From Paraburkholderia saeva (GTDB lineage: Bacteria; Pseudomonadota; Gammaproteobacteria; Burkholderiales; Burkholderiaceae), in contig NZ_CAJQZC010000014.1 in assembly GCF_907164555.1 (NCBI RefSeq), positions 62,001-126,000 of the forward strand: a stretch of DNA of 64,000 bases, written 5' to 3'. Shown here in pieces: positions 24,621 through 34,067 of this stretch; position 1 is the first letter of the stretch, and each line of letters begins with the position of its first letter. The notes beneath the pieces are model-generated. The model ran no database searches and was not told the DNA's origin. It saw only the letters and a program-made list of their open reading frames with translations. The position numbers and the translations under genes were made by a program.

Positions 24621-25627
24621 TGACCCCGGATATATTTGTCGACGGCCTTGTTGTGGGCGTCGAGTGTGTCAGAAAAGATGCTGCTGCCGTCGCCGCGCGA
24701 CACGAAGTACAGCGCCGTAGTTTGCGCCGGGTTCATCGCTGCCTGCAAAGACGCCACGCCGGGCAGCGCGATCGGCGTGGGCGGCAGGCCCATGCGTGTA
24801 TAGGTATTGTAAGGAGTGTCCGTCTGCAGATCCCGCTTCTTCAGGCGCCCGGCGTAACTTTCGCCGAGACCGTAGATCACCGTCGGATCGGTCTGCAATG
24901 GCATCCCGACCTTCAGCCGGTTCGCGAACACGGCGGCCACCATCGGCCGGTCGGACGCCTTGCCGGTTTCCTTTTCGATGATCGATGCCATCGTCAGCGC
25001 CTCGTATGGCGTCTTGAACGGCAGATCCGCGGCACGCGTGTTCCAGGCTTCATCGAGCCGCAGCTTCATCAGACGGTACGCGCGACGGTACACCTCGAGG
25101 TCGCTCGTATTCTTGTCGAACAGATAGGTGTCGGGGAAAAAGAGCCCTTCGCCATTGCCGATCGACGCTTCCGGCGCGCCGATCGCCTTCATCAGGTCGC
25201 CGTCGGTCATGCCGGCCGTATCGTGCGTGAGCGCCGGATTCGCGTCGATTTCTGCGCGCATGTGGCGGAACGTCCAGCCTTCGATGATCGTCGCGACGTA
25301 TTCGTTGACGTCGCCGCGTGCGATCTTCTGCAGCACGTCGTACGGCGTGATGCCCGCCTTGAACGCGTAGTTGCCGGATTTCAGCTGGCTTTGCAGCCCC
25401 AGCGCGCGGGTCATCAATACGAAGAGTTCAGGCTCGACCGGCACACCGCCGCGATTGAGCTGGCCCGCGACGCTGCGCAGGCTGCTGTGCGGCTTGATCG
25501 TGACGTCGAGCTGCGGGGTGCTGAGATCGATCGGTGAGGTGGCCCAGTGATAGCTGCCGGCGATAGCGGCTGCGACCAGCGCAATGAGGATAACGCCGGC
25601 GATGAGACATTTCTTCAGAAGGGGCAT
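24617..25627 (-). CDS. mltG: Endolytic peptidoglycan transglycosylase (MltG)
   Basis: Inner-membrane enzyme that cuts nascent glycan strands and sets their length. One N-terminal TM segment (about residues 6-24) is followed by a LysM-like subdomain and the YceG catalytic domain: the Glu in MASIIEKETGKASDRP is the expected catalytic residue, and LQTDPTVIYGLG, YNTYTRMGLPPTPIALPG and ALYFVSRGDGSSIFS are conserved blocks. The chosen ATG at 25627 gives a short cytosolic tail; another in-frame ATG at 25654 lies against a TATTAT hexamer and is less likely but not excluded. It overlaps tmk. Confidence 0.92.
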   Translation of the reverse strand: MPLLKKCLIAGVILIALVAAAIAGSYHWATSPIDLSTPQLDVTIKPHSSLRSVAGQLNRGGVPVEPELFVLMTRALGLQSQLKSGNYAFKAGITPYDVLQKIARGDVNEYVATIIEGWTFRHMRAEIDANPALTHDTAGMTDGDLMKAIGAPEASIGNGEGLFFPDTYLFDKNTSDLEVYRRAYRLMKLRLDEAWNTRAADLPFKTPYEALTMASIIEKETGKASDRPMVAAVFANRLKVGMPLQTDPTVIYGLGESYAGRLKKRDLQTDTPYNTYTRMGLPPTPIALPGVASLQAAMNPAQTTALYFVSRGDGSSIFSDTLDAHNKAVDKYIRGQ

Positions 25628-25706
25628 GCGAAACGTGGCTGGGGTGAAGCCCATATAATACTTGCTTGCCTAAGCTAAAGTCAGAATTGACTTCGACCGC
25701 GAACCC

Positions 25707-26774
25707 ATGACTGCACCGCTCGATTCCGCGCCAGCCGCGCCCGTAACGGCGTCTGCCGCTTCTTCCACATCGCCCGCGTCCGTTCAGTTTCCGCGCCCCG
25801 ATGCGGCTGACTTCGACGCCGTGCTCACGCGTGGCGCCTTCATGCCTCTCACGCAGTTCGGCGTGATCGATGCCAACGGCGACGACGCCGCCACGTTCCT
25901 GCACAGCCAGCTCACCAGCGACACCCAGCATCTCGACGCCGCGAACGCGCGCCTGTCGGGCTATTGCTCGCCGAAAGGCCGGCTACTGGCGTCGTTCCTG
26001 ACATGGCGTTGCGGCGAAACCGTGCGTCTCCTGGTTTCGCGCGATATCCAGGCGGCCGTGCAGAAGCGGCTCTCGATGTTTATCCTGCGCGCGAAGGCGA
26101 AGCTCACCGACGCCACGCTTGAACTCGCCGTGATCGGTCTTGCGGGCGACGTGCGCCCGGCGCTCTCGCACATTTTCGACGCGATTCCCGACGGTGTGCA
26201 CGTGAAGGTCGACGGCCCGGTGGGCTCGCTCATTCACGTGCCGGACGCAGCCGGCCGCCTGCGCTACCTGTGGGTCGGTCCGAAAGCCGAAGTCGAGGCA
26301 CGCCTGCCCGCGCTTGAGGCGAAGCTCGCACGCGTGTCGCCGGCCGTGTGGGACTGGCTCGATATCCGTGCCGGCGAGCCGCGCATCACGCAACCGGTGG
26401 TCGAGCAGTTCGTGCCGCAGATGGTCAATTTCGACGTGCTTGGCGGCGTCAATTTCCGCAAGGGCTGCTATCCGGGACAGGAAGTCGTCGCGCGCAGCCA
26501 GTATCGCGGCACGATCAAGCGCCGTACGTCGCTCGCCAATGTTGCGGGCGAACTGGCCACCGTCGCGCCGGGCGCGGAGCTCTTCCATTCGGACGATCCG
26601 GGCCAGCCATGCGGCATGGTGGTCAACGCGGCATCGGCGCCTGAAGGCGGCGTCGATGTGCTGATCGAGATCAAGCTCGCCGCACTCGAAGGCGGATCGG
26701 TGCACCTCGGTGCCGCCGACGGCCCCGCATTGACGATCCTGCCCCTGCCGTATTCGCTGCCGACCGAGGTCTGA
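25707..26774 (+). CDS. ygfZ: tRNA-modifying/iron-sulfur repair protein YgfZ
   Basis: A 355-residue folate-binding protein of the YgfZ/GcvT family, which helps build or repair certain Fe-S enzymes. The family hallmark KGCYPGQE is present in FRKGCYPGQEVVARSQYRG (around residues 250-270), with the reactive Cys. The N-terminal half contains the aminomethyltransferase-like fold (FLHSQLTSDTQHLDAANARL). The first ~30 residues are Ala/Pro/Ser-rich and likely disordered. It is divergent from mltG, an arrangement seen in related bacteria. Confidence 0.93.
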   Translation: MTAPLDSAPAAPVTASAASSTSPASVQFPRPDAADFDAVLTRGAFMPLTQFGVIDANGDDAATFLHSQLTSDTQHLDAANARLSGYCSPKGRLLASFLTWRCGETVRLLVSRDIQAAVQKRLSMFILRAKAKLTDATLELAVIGLAGDVRPALSHIFDAIPDGVHVKVDGPVGSLIHVPDAAGRLRYLWVGPKAEVEARLPALEAKLARVSPAVWDWLDIRAGEPRITQPVVEQFVPQMVNFDVLGGVNFRKGCYPGQEVVARSQYRGTIKRRTSLANVAGELATVAPGAELFHSDDPGQPCGMVVNAASAPEGGVDVLIEIKLAALEGGSVHLGAADGPALTILPLPYSLPTEV

Positions 26775-26849
26775 CGCGTTGGCCGCGCGCATCCGGCCGG
26801 CTTCGACTTCGGTTGAGGTCTCACGGCACACGTTCAGGGCGGCACACCG

Positions 26850-27671
26850 ATGTGCCTGATCGTCTTCGACTGGCGCCCGCAGGCATCGACGGGCGCACTC
26901 TTCACGCTTGCGGCAAATCGCGACGAATTCCTGCGCCGCACCGCCGATCCGATGCAATGGTGGGCGGATGCGCCCGAATTGCTGGCGGGACGCGACCTCG
27001 TCGGCGGCGGCACGTGGCTTGGCATCACGCGCGACGGCCGGTTCGCCGCACTCACGAACTATCGCGCGCCGCACGAAATGCGCCCCGATGCGCCCACACG
27101 CGGCACGCTCGTCAGCGACTGGCTGTCCAGCGCGCCCGGCGAGCGTGGCACGCCGCTGGATTACCTGCAGCAGGTCGCACGCACTGGCGAGATCTACAAC
27201 GGCTTCAACCTGCTCATCGGCGATTTTGCGCGGCGCGAGCTGGGCTGGTACTGCAATCGTTCGAGTGCCGCGCCCGTGCTGCTCGAAGCCGGCACGCACG
27301 GCATTTCGAACGCGGTGCTCGATACCCGCTGGCCGAAACTCGTGAAGAAGCGCGCGGAACTCGCGGCGTTCGTGCAGGACGGCCAGATACCGGCGCTTGC
27401 GCAGCTGATCGGGATGATGCGCGACCCGCGCCTCGCCCGCGATGACGAGTTGCCTTCGACGGGCATTCCGCTGGAACGCGAACGCGCGCTGTCGGCCGCG
27501 TTTATCGACACGCCGGAATACGGCACGCGCGGGACGACGGCGCTGCGGGTGAGCGTCGCCGGCAATACGCTGTCGGTCGAAGCCGCCGAGCGCAGCGACG
27601 ACAACGGCTCACACCGTGTGACGCGGCCTGGCGATTTCGAGCGCACCTACACGTTCGACGCCACGGCCTGA
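26850..27671 (+). CDS. NRDE family protein (TANGO2-like)
   Basis: A 273-residue protein of the Transport and Golgi organization 2 family. The N-terminus MCLIVF places Cys2 at the position of an Ntn-hydrolase nucleophile, and AANRDEFLRRTA (residues 24-35) holds the NRDE motif. GGGTWLGITRDGRFAALTNYR and LIGDF are further conserved blocks. Eukaryotic members are implicated in lipid and haem handling; the bacterial function is not settled. It follows ygfZ by 75 bases on the same strand, probably cotranscribed, and converges with the esterase gene. Confidence 0.88.
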   Translation: MCLIVFDWRPQASTGALFTLAANRDEFLRRTADPMQWWADAPELLAGRDLVGGGTWLGITRDGRFAALTNYRAPHEMRPDAPTRGTLVSDWLSSAPGERGTPLDYLQQVARTGEIYNGFNLLIGDFARRELGWYCNRSSAAPVLLEAGTHGISNAVLDTRWPKLVKKRAELAAFVQDGQIPALAQLIGMMRDPRLARDDELPSTGIPLERERALSAAFIDTPEYGTRGTTALRVSVAGNTLSVEAAERSDDNGSHRVTRPGDFERTYTFDATA

Positions 27672-27691
27672 ATCGCCCCCGCGAGCGTCAG

Positions 27692-28672
27692 TCAGTCGTC
27701 CACGCCGAACGCCGCACGCAGCGCCGCGGCCGCATCGGCGTGCGCTTCGGCCACGTCGGGCACGAAGCCGCCCATCTTGAAGAATTCGTGGATCATGCCC
27801 GCGTACGTTTTCAGCGTGACGGTGTTGCCTGCCGCGCGCAGTTTATCGGCATAGGCCGCGCCTTCGTCGCTGAGCGGATCGTATTGCGCGGTCGCGATCC
27901 ATGCGGGCGCGACGCCATGAAAATCCGGACCCGTGTGTGAATCGCCGTAGCCCTCGTGTCCGTCGAGCGGCGCGAAGCGCCAGTCGTCGCGATCGGCAGG
28001 GTCGCGTACGTACTGCTCGAAAAACCACTGGATCGTTTCGCCCGAAAGCAGGAAGCCGCTCGCGAGTCGTGCATGCGACGCAGTCTGCTGATGACCGGTT
28101 GTGCCTGGATAGATCAGAAGTTGCAGCGCGAGCCGGATGCCGGCGTCGCGGGCCAGCACGGCGCTCACGGTCGCGAGCGTGCCCCCCGCGCTGTCGCCGC
28201 CGACAGCCAGCCGTTGCGGATCGACGCCATACACCGCCGCGTTGGCATAAAGCCACGTGAGCGCATCGAACGCATCGTTCGCCGCGGTCGGAAAACGGTA
28301 TTCAGGCGCGAGCCGGTAATCGACCGACATCACGACGCATCGCCCGTCGCGCGCGAACATGCGGCACAGCGCGTCGTGCGTATCGACGCTGCCCACGGTA
28401 AAGCCGCCGCCGTGAAAATAGACGAACGCCGGCGCGGGTTCGGCCCAGACCGGCTCGACCGGATAATAGAGACGCGCGCGGATCGATGCGCCGTCGCGCA
28501 CCGGCACGGCGATATCCTCGACGCTGAACATCGGCGCCCTGTCGATCTCGAGAATCGGCGCGCTGCGCTCGTAGGCGGCGCGCGCCTGCTGCGGCGTCAG
28601 CGTGTGATATTCGGGGCGTTTCGCCTTCGCGATCATCTCAAGCACCTGCTTGATCTTCGGATTCAGCGGCAT
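27692..28672 (-). CDS. Alpha/beta hydrolase, HSL family esterase
   Basis: A 326-residue carboxylesterase of the hormone-sensitive-lipase (family IV) group. The oxyanion HGGG is at 87-90, the nucleophile is Ser161 in GGDSAGG, and the Asp and His of the triad lie in TAQYDPLSDEG near 267 and AGMIHEFFKMGG near 297. The N-terminal helical cap (residues 1-45) is normal for the family. No signal peptide is visible, so it is cytosolic and likely acts on short-chain esters. Monocistronic. Confidence 0.92.
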   Translation of the reverse strand: MPLNPKIKQVLEMIAKAKRPEYHTLTPQQARAAYERSAPILEIDRAPMFSVEDIAVPVRDGASIRARLYYPVEPVWAEPAPAFVYFHGGGFTVGSVDTHDALCRMFARDGRCVVMSVDYRLAPEYRFPTAANDAFDALTWLYANAAVYGVDPQRLAVGGDSAGGTLATVSAVLARDAGIRLALQLLIYPGTTGHQQTASHARLASGFLLSGETIQWFFEQYVRDPADRDDWRFAPLDGHEGYGDSHTGPDFHGVAPAWIATAQYDPLSDEGAAYADKLRAAGNTVTLKTYAGMIHEFFKMGGFVPDVAEAHADAAAALRAAFGVDD

Positions 28673-29277
28673 GGGGCGTCAACGCGGCACGGGTGCGCCG
28701 CTCGCAGGAAATGAGCGCCGTATGATGCCATGAAGCTGTGGCCTGAGACTTTAGCGTGACGCCTCGGACTTCACTTCGGGCTTCACCTGGCGTTAAGCCA
28801 GGCTAAGCCCCAAAACCTGCCATAAGCATCGAGGTTATCAACGGGCGGCGGATCTACGCCGAGCGAGCGTACAAGGCGCACGATTTCGATCGATGTTTCA
28901 TAACTTGCTGGACGCTGTTGCCCGACGAGCTTGAATGGGCCAAGGCGCAAATCGCGTGGCGAACAGCAGCGGCGAGGCCTGCTGACGCTGCTCAAGGTCT
29001 TCCGGCAAGCGCATCATCCCCCCGCTCGACGGCAGCCCAGCGGTCATTGTCGATCACATCCGCGCAGCCGGGAACCTGCCCGCCGAGGCGCAGTTCGGGT
29101 ACAACACCGGCGCATCGCCGACACTGCTTCGGTATGCATGATCCGGATCATGGCTTCATCCCGTGCGCTACACGTATCCTGCGCGGACACGCCTGCGAGT
29201 GAAGCCAGGTCGCGGCGCCCTGCGTGCTCGCGTGGCGGACGACGTGCGCTTCATCGTAATAACCTGGAAAACAACGA
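28673..29277. other. 605-base stretch with no supported gene, possible degenerate accessory sequence
   Basis: Between the esterase and the Tli3-like lipoprotein. Several short open frames occur on both strands (for example 28783-28995, minus, 70 codons), but none has a ribosome-binding site and a recognisable protein. Base composition is more mixed than in neighbouring genes. It may be eroded sequence left from acquisition of the downstream effector/immunity pair, and must contain that pair's promoter. Confidence 0.4.
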
Positions 29278-29895
29278 ATGACATTGATGCGTGCCGCTCT
29301 CGTTTTTGCCCTGTTGCTTCTGGCCGGATGCGGGACACCGCCCCCCTATGTGCAATATCCCGGCCCGGTCGCGGATCCGCAAGTCGTCTACCGGATTGAC
29401 GACAGCCGATATTTCGAACTGGTGCCGCAACAGGCCGCCGCATGCGTCGAAGGCACGTTGACTTACGTCGATCAGCAGCAGGGCATCCGGTCTGCCGTGT
29501 TTCACTGGACGGGCCGTGATTACCGGACGATCCCCGACGACGGTTTCGTCATCGATGCGGCCAACACCCGTTACCTGATTGGACCGTGGAAACGCTTTCC
29601 GTATAGCTGCCAGTCCGGCGGCGGCGGATGCGTCGACCGCCTGCCCTATTCGACCGACAGCGGCCGAACCTGGCAGTTCACAACGCCCATTTCGGACGGC
29701 AATGGACTCTACGCAATTGGCGACGACATATATGTCGTGTTCGACGAGCACGACGCTTCGGTGGCGGAACTGACAAAGCCGCTAACGACTTTCTCCGACT
29801 GGACGCGCTTTGATGTTGCCGCGCATCCGTTACAACGAATCGCCAAAGCCCCCCTCGATAACCGCTTTCACTGCACACCCAACGGAAAAGAATGA
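29278..29895 (+). CDS. Lipoprotein, likely T6SS immunity protein of the Tli3 type
   Basis: A 205-residue lipoprotein: signal peptide with lipobox LAGC (Cys17), then a beta-rich domain with blocks YRIDDSRYFEL, CVEGTLTYVDQ, VFHWTGRDYRTI, LPYSTDSGRTWQF and IYVVFDE. Cysteine pairs (SCQSGGGGCVD) suggest disulfides in the periplasm. The overall character and position directly upstream of, and overlapping by 4 bases with, a Tle3-like phospholipase fit the Tli3 immunity family, which neutralises the effector in the periplasm. GC is lower than in the flanks. The identification leans on context. Confidence 0.65.
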   Translation: MTLMRAALVFALLLLAGCGTPPPYVQYPGPVADPQVVYRIDDSRYFELVPQQAAACVEGTLTYVDQQQGIRSAVFHWTGRDYRTIPDDGFVIDAANTRYLIGPWKRFPYSCQSGGGGCVDRLPYSTDSGRTWQFTTPISDGNGLYAIGDDIYVVFDEHDASVAELTKPLTTFSDWTRFDVAAHPLQRIAKAPLDNRFHCTPNGKE

Positions 29896-31886
29896 TGAGC
29901 AATCTCAGTACCCTGATGCCTGTGAGCCCGGACATGGGCAAAGCCTACTGGAAGCAAAGCCGTTTCGAACGAAGCGAAATCGACGAAGAAAAGCGGCTCA
30001 TCACGCACCACATGATTGTGCCGTCCATCATGCCCGGCACAATCATTTTCGTGCACGGCGTGAACTCTGAAGGCGAATGGTATGCCAAGGCGGAGGAACA
30101 ATTCTGCAAGGGCTTGAACCTGCGACTTGGGCGTAGCGATTTAGCGCGCAGTGAATACAACCCGACGACCAGGCGGTTTTACCGCGCGCGCGAAAACAAT
30201 GAGCTATTTGCAAGCCCGGTGATCCCTTTCTACTGGGGCTACAAACTGCAACCCGGCGACGAGCAACGCTACCCCGGCATCTACCATCGCGACGACAAGG
30301 CATGGGGCGGCGGACCGTTCCAGAACGGAACCAACAACCTGTTGCAGTTCTGGCAGGACGGCTTCAGGCGCCACCTTTTAGGCGGGGTCGTCGATCTGCA
30401 GGCGTTGAATCCGGAAATCTCCCGTCAATTGCAGGACGCCCCGCCACGGGGCTACTACGTGCATGCGGCGAAACGGCTGGCCAACCTGATCGATACCATC
30501 CGTTCGGATTTTCCGAACGAGCCGATCAATGTGATCGCGCATAGCCAGGGAACGATGATCACCCTGTGCGCAATGCTGTATGTGCAGAAGCGTCCACCGG
30601 ACACGGTGATTCTCAACAGCTCGCCCTACAGTTTCGATACCAAAGTGACGGATTATCTGTCGGCGGCGAACGGTGACGCCGACGTGCAAACCGCCGACGC
30701 ACGCAGGAACACGTTCTGGTCGATCAGCAAGAAACTCACTGAAGCCCGAACGCAGTATCCCGAGAAAGACAAGTATGACCACGAGTGCGGCTGGGAAGGC
30801 GTCAACGGTATAACCACGCTGCACGTACACGTAGATCCAGGTCATCCGCAGGCGAACAGTCATGTCGGCGGATTGGTAGACGATCAGCCGTGGCATGAGC
30901 ACGAACATAGCGGACGCGACAACCGGGGAAAACTGTTCGTGAACTTCAACCCGGCAGACCGGGTGATCGGCGTATCGGCCGTCGCGGGTATCGGCTGGCA
31001 AGGTATCCCCAGCAAAATCCTGAATGAAACTTCACCGATGTTCGCCAACGTATATCAGCGCGTCTTCGCCCGTAATACGACGGTCGGGGACCGGAGCAAC
31101 TACTGGTTCAATTTTTTCAACCTCACGACGTTGCGCCAGCAGGTCGAATCGCGCGCTGGCGGAGTGACGACAGGCTACGGGGCGCCACTCCAGACGCAGG
31201 GCACTTACCTGCAAACCTTCGACGGCAAACCATCGCGAGATTTCTGGATGCCCGCGAGTCCCAGCGTTGCAGGCGTAGTCCCGGAACTGGCCACTCCGAC
31301 CGACAGTCAACGCGTGTGGATTAACGCACCAGTGGTGCCCGACCCGGTCAGGCTCGGCAGCGATTTCCAGGAAATGTCGATCCGCTTCGACGGCGTTGGA
31401 CTGCAGGACAACGGTGCGCAGGCGCACGATTTCAGCGACTTCAGGCAGTTTTACCAGCCGGTCGACGTGACGGAAAAGGATGTGTGCGGGCAGGCCGTCA
31501 CGCGCAAGGAAACGCCGGAAGAAGTCGCTGCCCGCATGGCAAAGTATGGTCAACAACAGATCGCGCAAACCAACCACGGCCAGATCCTGGAATACGATGG
31601 CAACGTTAGCCACGTGCTCGCCTATGACATTACCGTTGGCTTCGGCCACGCTTTCGGTGATCCAGCCTACTGGAACTACCTCAAGGACATGGCGGACTGG
31701 AAGATAAGCGATCCTTATTACAAAACGGGCCAGTTGCCGGACATCGGCGGCTATCCGAACGGACTGGATACCGGAACGAACAAGGAGCAGCGTGAGCAGC
31801 AGGCGCGCTGGCGGGAAATGTGGGACAAGAAAGCGCCTGCGGCACCCTCCGATGATGCAGCGAGCGGATTTTTGCGCTCGCGGTGA
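29892..31886 (+). CDS. Large alpha/beta hydrolase, likely type VI secretion lipase effector (Tle3-like)
   Basis: A 664-residue protein without a signal peptide. The hydrolase core starts at IIFVHGVNSEGEWY (51-64); the nucleophile is Ser218 in VIAHSQGTMITL. A second conserved block, KLFVNFNPADRVIGVSAVAGIGWQG, likely contributes the acidic residue. The C-terminal half (about 380-664) has no recognised domain and resembles the DUF3274-type region of Tle3 phospholipases. The ATG overlaps the lipoprotein stop (ATGA). Codon and base use differ from the neighbours (more A+T), pointing to transfer. No vgrG, hcp, PAAR or adaptor gene is nearby, so delivery would depend on a secretion system elsewhere. 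Confidence 0.72.
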   Translation: MMSNLSTLMPVSPDMGKAYWKQSRFERSEIDEEKRLITHHMIVPSIMPGTIIFVHGVNSEGEWYAKAEEQFCKGLNLRLGRSDLARSEYNPTTRRFYRARENNELFASPVIPFYWGYKLQPGDEQRYPGIYHRDDKAWGGGPFQNGTNNLLQFWQDGFRRHLLGGVVDLQALNPEISRQLQDAPPRGYYVHAAKRLANLIDTIRSDFPNEPINVIAHSQGTMITLCAMLYVQKRPPDTVILNSSPYSFDTKVTDYLSAANGDADVQTADARRNTFWSISKKLTEARTQYPEKDKYDHECGWEGVNGITTLHVHVDPGHPQANSHVGGLVDDQPWHEHEHSGRDNRGKLFVNFNPADRVIGVSAVAGIGWQGIPSKILNETSPMFANVYQRVFARNTTVGDRSNYWFNFFNLTTLRQQVESRAGGVTTGYGAPLQTQGTYLQTFDGKPSRDFWMPASPSVAGVVPELATPTDSQRVWINAPVVPDPVRLGSDFQEMSIRFDGVGLQDNGAQAHDFSDFRQFYQPVDVTEKDVCGQAVTRKETPEEVAARMAKYGQQQIAQTNHGQILEYDGNVSHVLAYDITVGFGHAFGDPAYWNYLKDMADWKISDPYYKTGQLPDIGGYPNGLDTGTNKEQREQQARWREMWDKKAPAAPSDDAASGFLRSR

Positions 31887-32036
31887 ATGCGAAAGCTGCC
31901 AGTACGGACACGCTCAGCCGACATGCCGCTTTTCAACGAGTCGGCACATCGGCCAGCCGGAACGTACCCAAATGTACATGGCGGAGAACACCGCCTCAAT
32001 TTCACCCGTTGGTCGTTGTATGACAGGTTTTTGGAC

Positions 32037-32909
32037 CTATCCTGGCTCAACCCCCACTTCAGGCTTCAGCGACAACGGATCGGTCGGGTTGCGCTGCTGC
32101 TCGATATCTTCGTGACGCAGACGCACGGAGTCGAGAATGCCCGGGTGCGTGAGGATGTAGAAGCGTCCTTCGGCGATGGCTTCGAACGTGAGATCGGCGA
32201 CTTCGGCCGCTGTCCGTTTGCCGGACTGCACCGCCCGATGCAACTGCTTGCCGGCAGCGAGTTGCGAGCGCGTGGGCGCTGCGTCGTTGCGCAACGTCTC
32301 GGGGCGCGCGCGCTCCGCATCGGCGATACCGGTCGGCACGAACGCAGGACACAGCAGCGAGCATCCAACCTGTCCGCCCGCGAGCCGGAGGTCGTGATAG
32401 AGCGTCTCCGTCAGCGAAACGACCGCATGCTTCGATGCGTTGTAGACGCCCATCGCTGGCGGCGACAGCAGCCCCGCGACCGAAGCCGTGTTGACAATAT
32501 GCGCCGGCTCATCCTGGCGCAGCATGATCGGGGTGAACACGCGCACACCGTGCGCGACGCCCATCACGTTGACGTTGAAGACCCACGCCCAGTCGTTCGC
32601 ACTGCTTTCCCACAGAAAGCCGCCCGCGCCGACACCCGCATTGTTGAACAGGAGATGCACCTTGCCGAACGCATCGAGCGCGGCCATCGCGAGCGCTTCG
32701 ATCTGCGAAGGATCGGACACGTCCGTGGGCACGCCGATCGCATCGGCGCCTTCGGCGCGCAGCGCATCGACGGTTGGCGCGAGCGCATTTGCATCGACAT
32801 CGGCAAGCACGAGTTTCATGCCGAGCGTCGCGCCCTTCTGCGCAAACGCGCGGCCAAAACCGCTCGCCGCACCCGTGATCACCGCGACTCTTCCATCGAA
32901 CTGGAACAT
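32037..32909 (-). CDS. Short-chain dehydrogenase/reductase
   Basis: A 290-residue classical SDR. Cofactor loop TGAASGFGRAF (TGxxxGxG) near residues 12-22, LADVD near 38-42 (an acidic residue after the second strand favours NAD), NNAG near 90, and the catalytic pair YNASK near 160-164 with a preceding Ser in NTASVAG. The start at 32909 (MFQFDGRVAVITG) is preferred over a longer frame from 32999 because GGAG lies 5 bases upstream. It follows the MDR reductase gene on the same strand. The substrate is unknown. Confidence 0.9.
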   Translation of the reverse strand: MFQFDGRVAVITGAASGFGRAFAQKGATLGMKLVLADVDANALAPTVDALRAEGADAIGVPTDVSDPSQIEALAMAALDAFGKVHLLFNNAGVGAGGFLWESSANDWAWVFNVNVMGVAHGVRVFTPIMLRQDEPAHIVNTASVAGLLSPPAMGVYNASKHAVVSLTETLYHDLRLAGGQVGCSLLCPAFVPTGIADAERARPETLRNDAAPTRSQLAAGKQLHRAVQSGKRTAAEVADLTFEAIAEGRFYILTHPGILDSVRLRHEDIEQQRNPTDPLSLKPEVGVEPG

Positions 32910-33005
32910 CGTGTCTCCTCGCTTTCTTATCGTATGGACCCGCGTCGCAGCAGAGCGCCTCACGCTCCAGTCGACCTGGAACGCGGACGATCTGCCCATG
33001 CGACG

Positions 33006-34004
33006 TCAGATCAGCTTGACGAGCTGCTTGCCGAAGTTCTTGCCCTTCAGCACCCCGAGGAACGCTTCCGGTGCATTCTCGATTCCCTGCGCGATGCTCT
33101 CGCGATACTGCAGCTTCTTCGTCGCGACGAGCGTGCCGAGCTGCTTCAGCGCTTCCGGCCACACGTCCATATGTTCGCTGACGATAAAGCCCTGCACGAG
33201 CAGCCGCTGCGTGAGCATCAGCGCCGGGTGTTTGAGCGGCAGCGGCGCGCCGTCGTAACCGGCGATCATCCCGCACAGCGCGATGCGCCCGAACGCGTTC
33301 ATGCGTGCGAGCGTCACGTCGAGCACTTCACCGCCGACGTTTTCGAAGTAACCGTCGACGCCATCCGGCGTGACCGCCTTCAGGTCCTTGTACAGATTGC
33401 CGGCCTTGTAATCGACGCACGCATCGAAGCCCAGCGTTTCGACAACATAGCGGCACTTCTCCTCGCCGCCCGCAATGCCGATCGCGCGACAACCCGCAAG
33501 CTTCGCAAGTTGCCCGACGACGGTGCCTACCGCCCCGCTCGCCGCGCTGACGACAACCGTTTCGCCCGCCTTCGGCGCGATGATCCGGTTGAGCCCGTAC
33601 CATGCGGTCACGCCCGGCATGCCCACCGGCCCGAGATACGCGGAAAGCGGCACGTGCGTGGTATCGACTTTCTGGATGCCCTTACCGTCCGAGGTGCCGA
33701 ATTCCTGCCAGCCGAACATGCCGACGACCTTGTCGCCCGCCGCGAACTTCGCATTGTTCGACTCCACCACCTCGCCGACCGTACCGCCGATCATCACTTC
33801 ATCCAGCGGTTGCGGCTGCGCGTACGACTTGCTGTCGTTCATGCGGCCGCGCATATACGGATCCAGCGACAGGTAGTGATTGCGCACGCGCACTTCGCCA
33901 TCCGCGAGCAGTTTCAGCGGCGTTTCGACGAGCCGGAAATTGTCCACCGACGCCGCGCCCTGCGGCCGTGACGCAAGCAGGATCTGACGATTGACTTCAG
34001 TCAT
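33006..34004 (-). CDS. NADPH-dependent MDR oxidoreductase, CurA/leukotriene B4 dehydrogenase-like
   Basis: A 332-residue zinc-free medium-chain reductase that reduces double bonds of alpha,beta-unsaturated carbonyls. The N-terminus RQILLASRPQG and LSLDPYMRGRM (46-56) are hallmarks of the curcumin reductase/prostaglandin reductase group. The cofactor loop is VVSAASGAVGTVVGQLAKLAGC near 145-166. No zinc-ligand cysteines are present. It lies between a thioesterase and an SDR gene in a block of acyl-CoA and lipid genes. Confidence 0.9.
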   Translation of the reverse strand: MTEVNRQILLASRPQGAASVDNFRLVETPLKLLADGEVRVRNHYLSLDPYMRGRMNDSKSYAQPQPLDEVMIGGTVGEVVESNNAKFAAGDKVVGMFGWQEFGTSDGKGIQKVDTTHVPLSAYLGPVGMPGVTAWYGLNRIIAPKAGETVVVSAASGAVGTVVGQLAKLAGCRAIGIAGGEEKCRYVVETLGFDACVDYKAGNLYKDLKAVTPDGVDGYFENVGGEVLDVTLARMNAFGRIALCGMIAGYDGAPLPLKHPALMLTQRLLVQGFIVSEHMDVWPEALKQLGTLVATKKLQYRESIAQGIENAPEAFLGVLKGKNFGKQLVKLI

Positions 34005-34067
34005 GAGGAATGTCTCCGTAATGTGTAGGTGGCGCCGTGCCTGAACCTGCAGAATGCAACGCCCTGC

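Noticed and set aside
25656..25662. TATTAT hexamer as mltG promoter
   Set aside because: No -35 at normal spacing could be found, so only the effect on start choice is noted.
28783..28995. 70-codon minus-strand frame downstream of the esterase gene
   Set aside because: No ribosome-binding site, no known family, and it lies in a stretch that looks degenerate.
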